DNA of 6,450 nucleotides from Bacillota bacterium (GTDB lineage: Bacteria; Bacillota; Clostridia; Clostridiales; Clostridiaceae), in the NCBI GenBank assembly GCA_023417975.1, contig JAEZDX010000523.1, positions 1-6,450 on the forward strand. Reading direction: 5' to 3'. Position 1 is the first letter of the stretch, and every line of letters begins with the position of its first letter. Positions 1 to 5,189 of the stretch are shown in pieces. The notes under the pieces are model-generated. The model made no database searches and was not told the DNA's origin. It saw only the letters and a program-made list of their open reading frames with translations. The translations under genes were made by a program, and so were the position numbers.

Positions 1-516
1 CAGTACTTTAATAATTTCATTTTTTAAATTATCTATGCCATCTTTATTCAAAGCCGAAACTGGTACAACAATGCACTTCAGTTCTTCTGAAATTTGTTGG
101 CATTCATTTTTGTAAGATGTTTTACTGTCGATTTTGTTTTATTCAACAACCGTACTTATGCTCTTAGTTTTAATTTTATTTACAAGAGCCCTATCTTCCT
201 CATCCACGCCGCGCTGTCCATCAATAATAACTAAAGCAATATCTGTTTTATCCAATACTTCCAAGGTCTTTTTAATTCTAAGTTCTCCTAAAGCACCCTC
301 ATCATCGATACCGGCAGTATCAATTAAGACGCATGGACCAATCGGCAGAATTTCCATAGGCTTAAATACAGGATCCGTAGTTGTCCCCTTTACTTCGGAA
401 ACTATTGAAGCCGTCTGACCTGTAAGAGCATTAATAATACTGGACTTTCCAGCGTTCCTCTTTCCGAAAAGTGCTATATGTACTCTCACTCCTCTCGGAG
501 TTTCATTTAAACTCAT
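1..516 (-). pseudogene. hydF: [FeFe]-hydrogenase H-cluster maturation GTPase HydF, N-terminal part, interrupted by an in-frame stop; runs off the window
   Basis: HydF is the GTPase scaffold on which the di-iron subcluster of [FeFe]-hydrogenase is assembled, using products of the radical-SAM enzymes HydE and HydG. The start at 514-516 is an ATG with AGGAGG (524-529) seven bases upstream. Codons 1-125 encode a clear HydF GTPase domain: the typical N-terminus MSLNETPRGVRVHI, Walker A GKRNAGKS (residues 18-25), the family hallmark GTTTDPV (44-50) and DTAG (66-69). A TAA at 139-141 then ends translation. The same frame continues without another stop to base 1 and reads NKID (the G4 motif) at once and VSALNKDGIDNL (the G5 region) further on, so the stop replaces one residue and no bases need be gained or lost. 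The dimerisation and cluster-binding domains lie outside the window. Identity is very secure. Whether this is a real nonsense mutation or a sequence error cannot be decided here. Confidence 0.85.
139..141 (-). other. Premature in-frame TAA inside hydF
   Basis: On the minus strand the codons read GTT GTT GAA TAA AAC AAA ATC GAC, that is V-V-E-stop-N-K-I-D. In related GTPases the residue just before NKxD ends a hydrophobic beta strand, so a single-base change from TTA (Leu) or from TAT/TAC (Tyr) would explain the stop. The other complete genes here end in TAA or TAG in ordinary fashion, so an altered genetic code is not suggested. Confidence 0.85.
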
Positions 517-541
517 ATTAATACCTCCTAAAGCTGTATGT

Positions 542-1945
542 TTATAGTGGTTTACCTGGAATTCCAGGCTTTGTAACCTGATATGGATTTAATATTCTTT
601 CAACTTCCTCTTTATCAAGTATTCCTTCCTCCAGCACTATTTCTTTTATTGACTTATGTTTTTCCAGTGCCTTTTGAGCAATATGTCCGGCTTTATCATA
701 ACCTATGTAATGCACAAGAGCTGTAGCAAGTACCGCAGACTTTTCCAAATTTTCATTGCATTTCTCTATATTTACCTTTATACCTTTAATGCATTTCTCA
801 TCGAATATGGTTACTGCATCATTAAGAAGCTGTAAGGATTCCAAAAGGGCTTCTGCTATAAGAGGCATAAAAGCATTCAGTTCAAGTTGACCGGAAGAGC
901 ATGCCATAGTAATGGCATAATCATTTGCCATTACTCTCATGGCCACTTGAGCCGTCATTTCTGCAATTACCGGATTTACCTTACCCGGCATTATAGTTGA
1001 ACCTGATTGTACCTTAGGAAGTTCCAGCTCACCAATGCCGCCTTCCGGCCCGGAAGCAAGCAGCCTTAAGTCATTTGATATTTTTATTAGATTTGTACTA
1101 CAGGCTTTAAGTAGACCGGATACTTCCACAAAAACGTCAGTATTTTGAGTTATATCCATAGGATAATCTGAACGCGCCAGACCTAAGCCTGTTAGTGTCT
1201 GGATAGTTTCCGTAATCATAAAAATAAACTTTTGTGATGCATTTATTCCCGTACCAATAGCTGTTCCACCTAAGTTTATTTGTCTCAGCCTTTCTTCAAC
1301 CTTATAGATTCTCCACCTATCTCTCTCAATACACTTTGCATATGCGCCGAAGCTTTGACCTACCATCATAGGCAGGGCATCCATGAGCTCTGTCCTGCCA
1401 AGTTTTATTATGGAAGAAAACTCATTTTCCTTAGTCTGCAAGGACTGCTGCAGCTCTGCTAAAGAGCTGCTTAATTGCCTTATGAGCCTTATTGCAGCAA
1501 TTCTTACAGCTGTTGGATATACATCATTTGTTGATTGAGACATGTTTACATCATTCAGCGGATGAACTGTTTCATAAGTTCCTTTTATATCACCTAGAAG
1601 TTCAGAAGCTCTGTTTGCTACTACTTCATTGACATTCATATTTGTAGAAGTACCTGCTCCCCCTTGAAAAGCACTTATTGTAAACTCGGAATCAAACTTA
1701 CCTTTAATAACTTCATCACACGCATTTACTATAGCCTGAGTCTTTTGTGTACTCATTCTGTTCAATTTTCCGTTGACTAATGCTGCGGCTTTTTTTATGA
1801 GTGCAATTTCTTTTATTAATTTAATATTCACAGACACGGAGTTTAAACAAAAATTATCCATAGCTCTTTTTGTATTTATTCCATAATATTTATCTTCATC
1901 AATATCACATTGTCCAAGATGATCTTTTTCAACTCTGAAGCCCAT
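542..1945 (-). CDS. aspA: Aspartate ammonia-lyase (aspartase), first gene of an aspA-hydF unit
   Basis: Aspartase reversibly converts L-aspartate to fumarate and ammonia; it is a cytoplasmic homotetramer of the aspartase/fumarase superfamily. The 467-residue product matches the family's usual length of about 470. Visible signatures are YYGINTKRAMDNF (20-32), GTSTNMNVNEV (98-108), NMSQSTND (134-141), GRTELMDALP (183-192), NLGGTAIGTGIN (224-235) and the mobile catalytic loop GSTIMPGKVNP (315-325), with Ser316 as the expected base and Lys322/Asn324 for substrate binding. The frame is open 30 codons further upstream, but that stretch is Phe/Asn-rich and contains a terminator hairpin; the ATG at 1943-1945 follows GGAGG by seven bases and gives the expected N-terminus. 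Two oddities: Thr317 replaces the second Ser of the GSS loop, and Glu186 stands where E. coli AspA has Gln and fumarase has His. Only 25 bases without a terminator separate it from hydF, which suggests co-transcription. Fumarase C or a related lyase is a less likely alternative. Confidence 0.9.
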   Translation of the reverse strand: MGFRVEKDHLGQCDIDEDKYYGINTKRAMDNFCLNSVSVNIKLIKEIALIKKAAALVNGKLNRMSTQKTQAIVNACDEVIKGKFDSEFTISAFQGGAGTSTNMNVNEVVANRASELLGDIKGTYETVHPLNDVNMSQSTNDVYPTAVRIAAIRLIRQLSSSLAELQQSLQTKENEFSSIIKLGRTELMDALPMMVGQSFGAYAKCIERDRWRIYKVEERLRQINLGGTAIGTGINASQKFIFMITETIQTLTGLGLARSDYPMDITQNTDVFVEVSGLLKACSTNLIKISNDLRLLASGPEGGIGELELPKVQSGSTIMPGKVNPVIAEMTAQVAMRVMANDYAITMACSSGQLELNAFMPLIAEALLESLQLLNDAVTIFDEKCIKGIKVNIEKCNENLEKSAVLATALVHYIGYDKAGHIAQKALEKHKSIKEIVLEEGILDKEEVERILNPYQVTKPGIPGKPL

Positions 1946-1952
1946 TTTACCA

Positions 1953-1957
1953 CCTCC
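1953..1957 (-). promoter_or_regulatory. Ribosome binding site that fixes the aspA start
   Basis: GGAGG on the minus strand, seven bases before the ATG at 1943-1945. It supports the 467-residue aspartase over the 30-codon longer open frame that begins at 2035, where no comparable site is seen. Confidence 0.85.
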
Positions 1958-1972
1958 AAAATTGTTAAAATT

Positions 1973-1978
1973 CTTATA
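1973..1978 (-). promoter_or_regulatory. Possible -10 element close to aspA
   Basis: TATAAG on the minus strand matches the -10 consensus at five of six bases and would start RNA about 20 bases before the aspA ATG. The nearest -35-like hexamer, TTGGAG, is 19 bases upstream and lies inside the terminator hairpin, so the match is weak. If real, it would give aspA a promoter that bypasses the attenuator. Confidence 0.25.
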
Positions 1979-1980
1979 AA

Positions 1981-2014
1981 GCAAAAAACAAAAACTACTC
2001 CAAAAGGAATAGTT
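1981..2014 (-). terminator. Intrinsic terminator in the aspA leader (attenuator terminator arm)
   Basis: Read on the minus strand, AACTATTCC (2014-2006) pairs with GGAGTAGTT (2001-1993) across a TTTT loop, giving nine pairs with one G-U. TTTGTTTTTTGC follows directly. This is a standard Rho-independent terminator shape pointing toward aspA, and it ends 35 bases before the aspA start codon. No minus-strand gene is visible upstream that it could serve, so a leader attenuator is the best reading. Confidence 0.65.
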
Positions 2015-2051
2015 AAAGGCAAAAAATATCTTCAATTAACTCTATTCCTTT
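2003..2051 (-). promoter_or_regulatory. Candidate antiterminator hairpin overlapping the aspA leader terminator
   Basis: On the minus strand AAAGGAATAG (2051-2042) is the exact complement of CTATTCCTTT (2012-2003). Just inside, TTAA (2039-2036) can pair with TTAA (2016-2013) past a two-base bulge, closing a 19-base loop. This 14-pair hairpin uses the left arm of the terminator at 1981-2014, so the two folds exclude one another, as in riboswitch and attenuator leaders. By pair count the antiterminator is the more stable. I recognise no known aptamer or T-box sequence upstream, so the signal sensed is unknown. Confidence 0.55.
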
Positions 2052-2086
2052 CAGATCAGAACATTCTTTTCTGTTAGGTCAGTAAA

Positions 2087-2178
2087 TTCATAATAAAATT
2101 ATTTTAAGAGCTCATTAAATTTGAGAATTAACTCAAATCAAATGATAAATTTATTTTATATTACTTTCATAATAAAAT
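2087..2178. repeat. Pair of 13-base direct repeats
   Basis: TTCATAATAAAAT occurs at 2087-2099 and again at 2166-2178, flanking the palindrome at 2119-2138. The sequence is AT-rich, so chance is possible. No function is assigned. Confidence 0.3.
2119..2138. repeat. 20-base palindrome, possible operator
   Basis: ATTTGAG (2119-2125) and CTCAAAT (2132-2138) are perfect inverted 7-base arms around a 6-base AT spacer. A further CTCA at 2111-2114 mirrors TGAG at 2122-2125. The spacing suits a dimeric DNA-binding regulator with two-fold symmetry, but the arms do not match the Fnr (TTGAT-N4-ATCAA) or Rex (TTGTTAA-N4-TTAACAA) consensus as I know them. It could equally form a small hairpin in the aspA leader RNA. 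Confidence 0.4.
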
Positions 2179-2210
2179 CAAATACAACGTAGTATCTATC
2201 AATTCATTTT

Positions 2211-2233
2211 ATTTACACTGCTTGAATTTACAC
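2211..2233. repeat. Tandem 8-base direct repeats
   Basis: ATTTACAC is found at 2211-2218 and 2226-2233, a 15-base period, in the divergent regulatory region about 90 bases upstream of the mltG -10 element. A regulator site is conceivable, but nothing more can be supported. Confidence 0.25.
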
Positions 2234-2316
2234 ACTCACTTTAATATAGCATATACAGATTACTCGTATTTTAAATATTACACATTAACATATTGTACCA
2301 ATTACTATATTTTATA

Positions 2317-2325
2317 TGTTATAAT
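2317..2325 (+). promoter_or_regulatory. Extended -10 promoter for mltG
   Basis: TGTTATAAT is a perfect TATAAT hexamer (2320-2325) with the TGn extension. No good -35 sits at 16-18 bases; TTGTAC at 2293-2298 is 21 bases away. Extended -10 promoters often lack a -35. The predicted RNA start, about 2331-2333, coincides with the 5' end of the structured leader. Confidence 0.6.
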
Positions 2326-2330
2326 ATATG

Positions 2331-2420
2331 GAACACATTAAAAGTCTTACTTTGTGACCAGTGAAATATCCAATCTTCAAGGATTTTCGCGAAGGCGAAT
2401 TGTAAAAACTTTTTGTGTTC
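2331..2420 (+). ncRNA. Unassigned structured 5' leader of mltG (possible cis-regulatory RNA)
   Basis: GAACACA at the predicted 5' end of the transcript (2331-2337) pairs exactly with TGTGTTC (2414-2420). After a two-base bulge, AAAAGT (2340-2345) pairs exactly with ACTTTT (2408-2413). This 13-pair stem closes a junction holding two hairpins: ATCC/GGAT (2368-2371 with 2381-2384, 9-base loop) and TTCGC/GCGAA (2386-2390 with 2395-2399, GAAG loop). CTTC in the first loop (2375-2378) is complementary to that GAAG (2391-2394), allowing a loop contact or an alternative fold. I do not recognise it as a known riboswitch class, and no terminator follows before mltG, so any control would act on translation or RNA stability. 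The function is unproven. Confidence 0.45.
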
Positions 2421-2447
2421 TATTTAGATGAGAATTATGCTACTGCT

Positions 2448-2453
2448 AAGGAG
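2448..2453 (+). promoter_or_regulatory. Ribosome binding site that fixes the TTG start of mltG
   Basis: AAGGAG lies eight bases before the TTG at 2462-2464. The only nearby ATG (2457-2459) is three bases from this site and reads ATG TTT TGA, stopping after two codons and overlapping the TTG start. Confidence 0.75.
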
Positions 2454-2461
2454 TTGATGTT

Positions 2462-3478
2462 TTGAAGAAAAAGATTTTATTAATATCAGTGATTTTTGTT
2501 TTAATAGTAATTATAGGAGCTGCCGGTTCTTTATTGTATTTTGATAGAAAAAACGGCAAAACCATTAATAGCAAGGAAGAATACTTTATATTGAAAAATG
2601 ATACATCTATTGAAGATGGAGCCGCAGCCTTGGAGAAAAAGAAACTGATACGATCTAAAAAAGCTTTTATTTATTATGCAAAATATTATAAGCTTCAGAA
2701 TTCCTTTAAAACAGGAAATTACATAATTAAAGGGCGTACGCCTATGAAGGATTTATTAACAAAGCTTCAAAGCGGAAAAGGTGATTTTGCAATAGTTACT
2801 ATTCCTGAAGGCTATACATTGTATAAAATTTCAAATACTCTTGAAAAAGCCAACTTATTAAAAAAAGATGAACTTTTGAATACAAAGCTTTCGGATTTTG
2901 ACACAAAAGGACTTTTATCTGAAAATCAGGGTGTTACCTTTGAGCTGGAAGGATATTTGTATCCAGATACATATTACATTCCTTACAATTATGATAAAAC
3001 TAAGATAGTGTCCTTGATGTACGATAATTTTTCAAAGGTATTTTCAGCTGAATATCGAGAACGAGCAAAACAATTGGGGTTAAGTATAAATCAAGTAATT
3101 ACAATAGCTTCTCTAATTGAAAAGGAAGCTGCCAATGATGCAGAAAGAAGCCGTATTGCAGGTGTCATATATAACAGAATAAAAAAAGGTATGCTGCTTC
3201 AGATTGATGCTTCTGTTATTTATGCTAACACTAATGGAGAAAACAATATACCTAATTTAACAAAAGATGATTTAAAAAAGGATTCAAAGTATAATTCATA
3301 TGTATATAAAGGTCTGCCGCCGGGACCTATAGCATCACCGGGTAAGCCATCTATAGAAGCTGCCTTATACCCTGAAGAAAATGATTATCTATACTATGTA
3401 GCCGGACCTAACGGTTCTGTTTTCAGTAAGACTTTAGAGGAGCATAAAAGGAATGTAAAAAAATATTTAGGAAAATAA
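2462..3478 (+). CDS. mltG: Endolytic peptidoglycan transglycosylase MltG (YceG-like)
   Basis: MltG is a membrane-anchored lytic transglycosylase that cleaves within newly made glycan strands and is thought to set their length. The 338-residue product has a Lys-rich N-terminus and one membrane segment (about 5-27), placing the rest outside the cytoplasm. A LysM-like stretch follows, with IPEGYTLYKIS at 114-124, then the YceG catalytic domain: LEGYLYPDTY (162-171), ASLIEKEA (216-223) with Glu220 as the expected catalytic acid, RIAGVIYNRIKKGMLLQID (231-249) and YKGLPPGPIASPGKPSIEAA (282-301). Length and all motifs are typical, so the protein should be active. Translation starts at a TTG, supported by AAGGAG. 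The gene has its own promoter with a structured leader and a strong terminator overlapping its stop codon, so it is probably monocistronic. Confidence 0.93.
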   Translation: MKKKILLISVIFVLIVIIGAAGSLLYFDRKNGKTINSKEEYFILKNDTSIEDGAAALEKKKLIRSKKAFIYYAKYYKLQNSFKTGNYIIKGRTPMKDLLTKLQSGKGDFAIVTIPEGYTLYKISNTLEKANLLKKDELLNTKLSDFDTKGLLSENQGVTFELEGYLYPDTYYIPYNYDKTKIVSLMYDNFSKVFSAEYRERAKQLGLSINQVITIASLIEKEAANDAERSRIAGVIYNRIKKGMLLQIDASVIYANTNGENNIPNLTKDDLKKDSKYNSYVYKGLPPGPIASPGKPSIEAALYPEENDYLYYVAGPNGSVFSKTLEEHKRNVKKYLGK

Positions 3479-3501
3479 AAAGCGTGACGTTCACGCTTTT
3501 T
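3477..3501. terminator. Bidirectional intrinsic terminator between convergent genes
   Basis: AAAAAGCGTGA (3477-3487) and TCACGCTTTTT (3491-3501) are perfect 11-base inverted arms around a 3-base loop. A-runs and T-runs at the two ends supply a U-tract for either strand. It begins inside the TAA stop of mltG and lies 11 bases beyond the stop of the minus-strand VanW gene, so it should end both transcripts. Confidence 0.9.
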
Positions 3502-3512
3502 ACTTTATATTA

Positions 3513-4895
3513 CTATTTTTTAGTACCTACACGTATTATTCCGTCTACTTTTTTATAAACATCCTTTGATATAAGTTCTCTGGATACTTCCTTCCCATTT
3601 TGAGTTGCTACTAGGTACACATCTACTTTATATCCATTATGCCTAGGTTCATCTTTTATAGACACTCCTGCATTTAAGGTATTGTCTTGAATTGTTTTAA
3701 TGGATGCCTTAGACTTTTCAGTTATCTCACATTGAATTTTATACTTTGTTGTATTAAGTGATGAATTAGAATAAATATTAAAGGTTACAATACCGCCCTT
3801 GGTAATTCCTTGGATATAAATGGGGTATTTTAGTGTATTTGCAAATTTAAAATCAATTTTATCGGATACCGTTGCGTCAAGTCCCGGTTTAATATATGCG
3901 GGAGCAAGGCTGTGATTTCTTCTTTCAGTTGGCTTTATGCCTGCTTTAAGTATGGCATTATATAAAGTTGAAGATACTTGGCATACACCGCCTCCTATAC
4001 CATCCTCCAGATTGTTTTTAATTATAATTGGTGCGACTTGATATCCCCTTGCTTCATTCCTTTTACCTGTGCGAATATTGAAGCTAAATACTTCACCAGG
4101 CATTAGTAATACTCCGTTAATTTGACCTGCAGCCAATTGAATATTGGATGCCCTTCCTTGTTGAGAGCTTCTATAGGAGGTAGAAGCTGTAGCAATGACG
4201 GAGTCAATAGCTTTTAACTGTTGTTCTGTCACTGACGGTTCTGTTACATCAACTACTGGCGTCAATTCTGCCTTGGTTGCATTTCTGTCTACAATTTGCT
4301 TAGTTATTAAATCTTTAGTTGCATTTCTATTTAATTTTTCACCTCGTACATAATTAGATATAATTGCCTTTCCTTTTTCATCAAACTTCAATTGTGCATT
4401 AGCAGCGGCTTTATTAATATCCTTCTCCATAGTGTTAAGAAGGTTTTCAACAGCTTCGTCATTATAGCTTAAAGCTAAATCCATATTCTTTATTTCTGCA
4501 TTTTCAATAAGTGCTTTTTTATTAACGTTACCTATTACCTTTGATGCATTTAGTGCATTATCTACGGATTCTTCAATGTTATATTTTGCATTCAGCTCAC
4601 TTCCGGTTATAGTATAAATTTTTTCACCATACTTTACATCAATAACTTTATGTGAGATTGTATCGGAATTGGCATTTAATAGCTCTATAGCCTCCTCCCT
4701 TGTTTTTCCGGAAACGTCCGTTCCACCTATTATAGTTGTGGGATATATTTTTCCTTCCCACTTTTTTAAAAAACCTGCTGTTTCGTCTTGTTGAAGCTGA
4801 GGTTTTTTCTTTTGTGCTGAGGTGTTGGAACATGACATTCCAAATACGTTAAGTGAAATCATAGTAAAAATTACGGCATATTTCCATAATTTCAT
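3513..4895 (-). CDS. VanW-family envelope lipoprotein with peptidoglycan-binding-like repeats and G5-like tail
   Basis: The 460-residue product resembles YoaR/VanW proteins of Firmicutes, whose molecular role is unknown. A short signal peptide (1-21) ends at FGMSC, an acceptable though weak lipobox, so Cys22 is probably lipidated and the protein tethered outside the membrane. Two stretches, about 90-150 and 150-215, resemble the PG_binding_4 repeats usual in this family. The VanW domain (about 240-375) shows MPGEVFSFN (265-273), GGGVCQVSSTLYNA (301-314) and RRNHS (325-329). The C-terminal 75 residues look like a G5 domain, ending in IIRVGTKK. The ATG at 4893-4895 has AGGTGA six bases upstream. 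It is transcribed toward mltG and shares its terminator; a cell-wall role is inferred from domains and location. VanW here does not imply vancomycin resistance, because no vanHAX genes are present. Confidence 0.88.
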   Translation of the reverse strand: MKLWKYAVIFTMISLNVFGMSCSNTSAQKKKPQLQQDETAGFLKKWEGKIYPTTIIGGTDVSGKTREEAIELLNANSDTISHKVIDVKYGEKIYTITGSELNAKYNIEESVDNALNASKVIGNVNKKALIENAEIKNMDLALSYNDEAVENLLNTMEKDINKAAANAQLKFDEKGKAIISNYVRGEKLNRNATKDLITKQIVDRNATKAELTPVVDVTEPSVTEQQLKAIDSVIATASTSYRSSQQGRASNIQLAAGQINGVLLMPGEVFSFNIRTGKRNEARGYQVAPIIIKNNLEDGIGGGVCQVSSTLYNAILKAGIKPTERRNHSLAPAYIKPGLDATVSDKIDFKFANTLKYPIYIQGITKGGIVTFNIYSNSSLNTTKYKIQCEITEKSKASIKTIQDNTLNAGVSIKDEPRHNGYKVDVYLVATQNGKEVSRELISKDVYKKVDGIIRVGTKK

Positions 4896-4921
4896 AATTT
4901 ATCACCTGCACTTTCAATATG

Positions 4922-4950
4922 TGTATAGCTGTGGAAATTTAAATTAACAA
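4922..4950 (-). promoter_or_regulatory. Probable promoter of the VanW-family gene
   Basis: TTGTTA (4950-4945) and TATACA (4927-4922) on the minus strand are separated by exactly 17 bases; each matches its consensus at four of six positions. The RNA would start near 4915 and have a leader of about 20 bases with the ribosome binding site close to its 5' end. Confidence 0.45.
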
Positions 4951-5047
4951 ATCTTTATTTACAAATAGTTTTTGCAGTTTGAAGGATTTTAAGTTAAGAA
5001 TATAAAGGTTGTATTGTAATTATTAAATCATTAAGGTATATTAATGC

Positions 5048-5084
5048 AAAAAGTGCAAGGCTAATATTACTAGCCCTGCACTTT
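5048..5084 (-). terminator. Probable intrinsic terminator downstream of dinB
   Basis: On the minus strand AAAGTGCA (5084-5077) pairs with TGCACTTT (5057-5050), and after one mismatch GGCTA (5075-5071) pairs with TAGCC (5063-5059) around a 7-base loop. TTTTT at the 3' base supplies the U-tract. It lies about 105 bases after the dinB stop and separates dinB from the VanW gene. Confidence 0.65.
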
Positions 5085-5110
5085 ACAATTTACTTATTAA
5101 ATTATAGGTA

Positions 5111-5151
5111 AAAAAGGTGCGGAAATTAATTGAAATCATTTCCTGCTTTTT
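5111..5151. terminator. Weaker second hairpin downstream of dinB
   Basis: GGAAAT (5121-5126) pairs with ATTTCC (5138-5143), extended by GC/GC past a single-base bulge. T-runs lie on both sides: TTTTT directly after it on the plus strand, and TTTTTT three bases after it on the minus strand. It may be the first of two terminators for dinB. No plus-strand gene uses it here. Confidence 0.35.
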
Positions 5152-5189
5152 ATTTGTATAAGTAAAACTTTCACCTTGGAACTCTATAA

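Noticed and set aside
134..418. Plus-strand open frame of 94 codons opposite hydF
   Set aside because: It is the antisense shadow of a clearly conserved GTPase domain, its low-complexity Ser/Val-rich product resembles nothing I know, and it has no ribosome binding site.
1280..1462. Plus-strand open frame of 60 codons inside aspA
   Set aside because: It lies opposite the conserved core of aspartase and has no initiation site; it is a shadow frame.
1993..2014. T-box leader for aspA
   Set aside because: The antiterminator region lacks the conserved TGG-containing T-box sequence, and aspA is not a typical tRNA-controlled gene.
1946..2035. Thirty-codon N-terminal extension of AspA beginning at 2035
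   Set aside because: The extension is Phe/Asn-rich, contains a terminator hairpin and a U-tract, and the downstream ATG has a strong ribosome binding site that yields the family's normal length.
2076..2097. Leader peptide MNLLT (minus-strand ATG at 2091-2093) as a ribosome-mediated attenuator ahead of aspA
   Set aside because: No ribosome binding site precedes it, the peptide has no run of a regulatory amino acid, and it ends well before the hairpins.
4648..4833. Minus-strand 61-codon frame inside the VanW-family gene
   Set aside because: It overlaps the N-terminal third of a well-supported gene in another frame and shows no domain or ribosome binding site.
3513..4895. Vancomycin-resistance gene
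   Set aside because: The VanW domain is widespread in ordinary Firmicute envelope proteins, and no vanH, ligase or vanX gene is present.
5096..5155. Short minus-strand ATG frame of about 18 codons after dinB
   Set aside because: The start would be only three bases from a weak AGGA and the product is AT-biased random sequence spanning hairpins.
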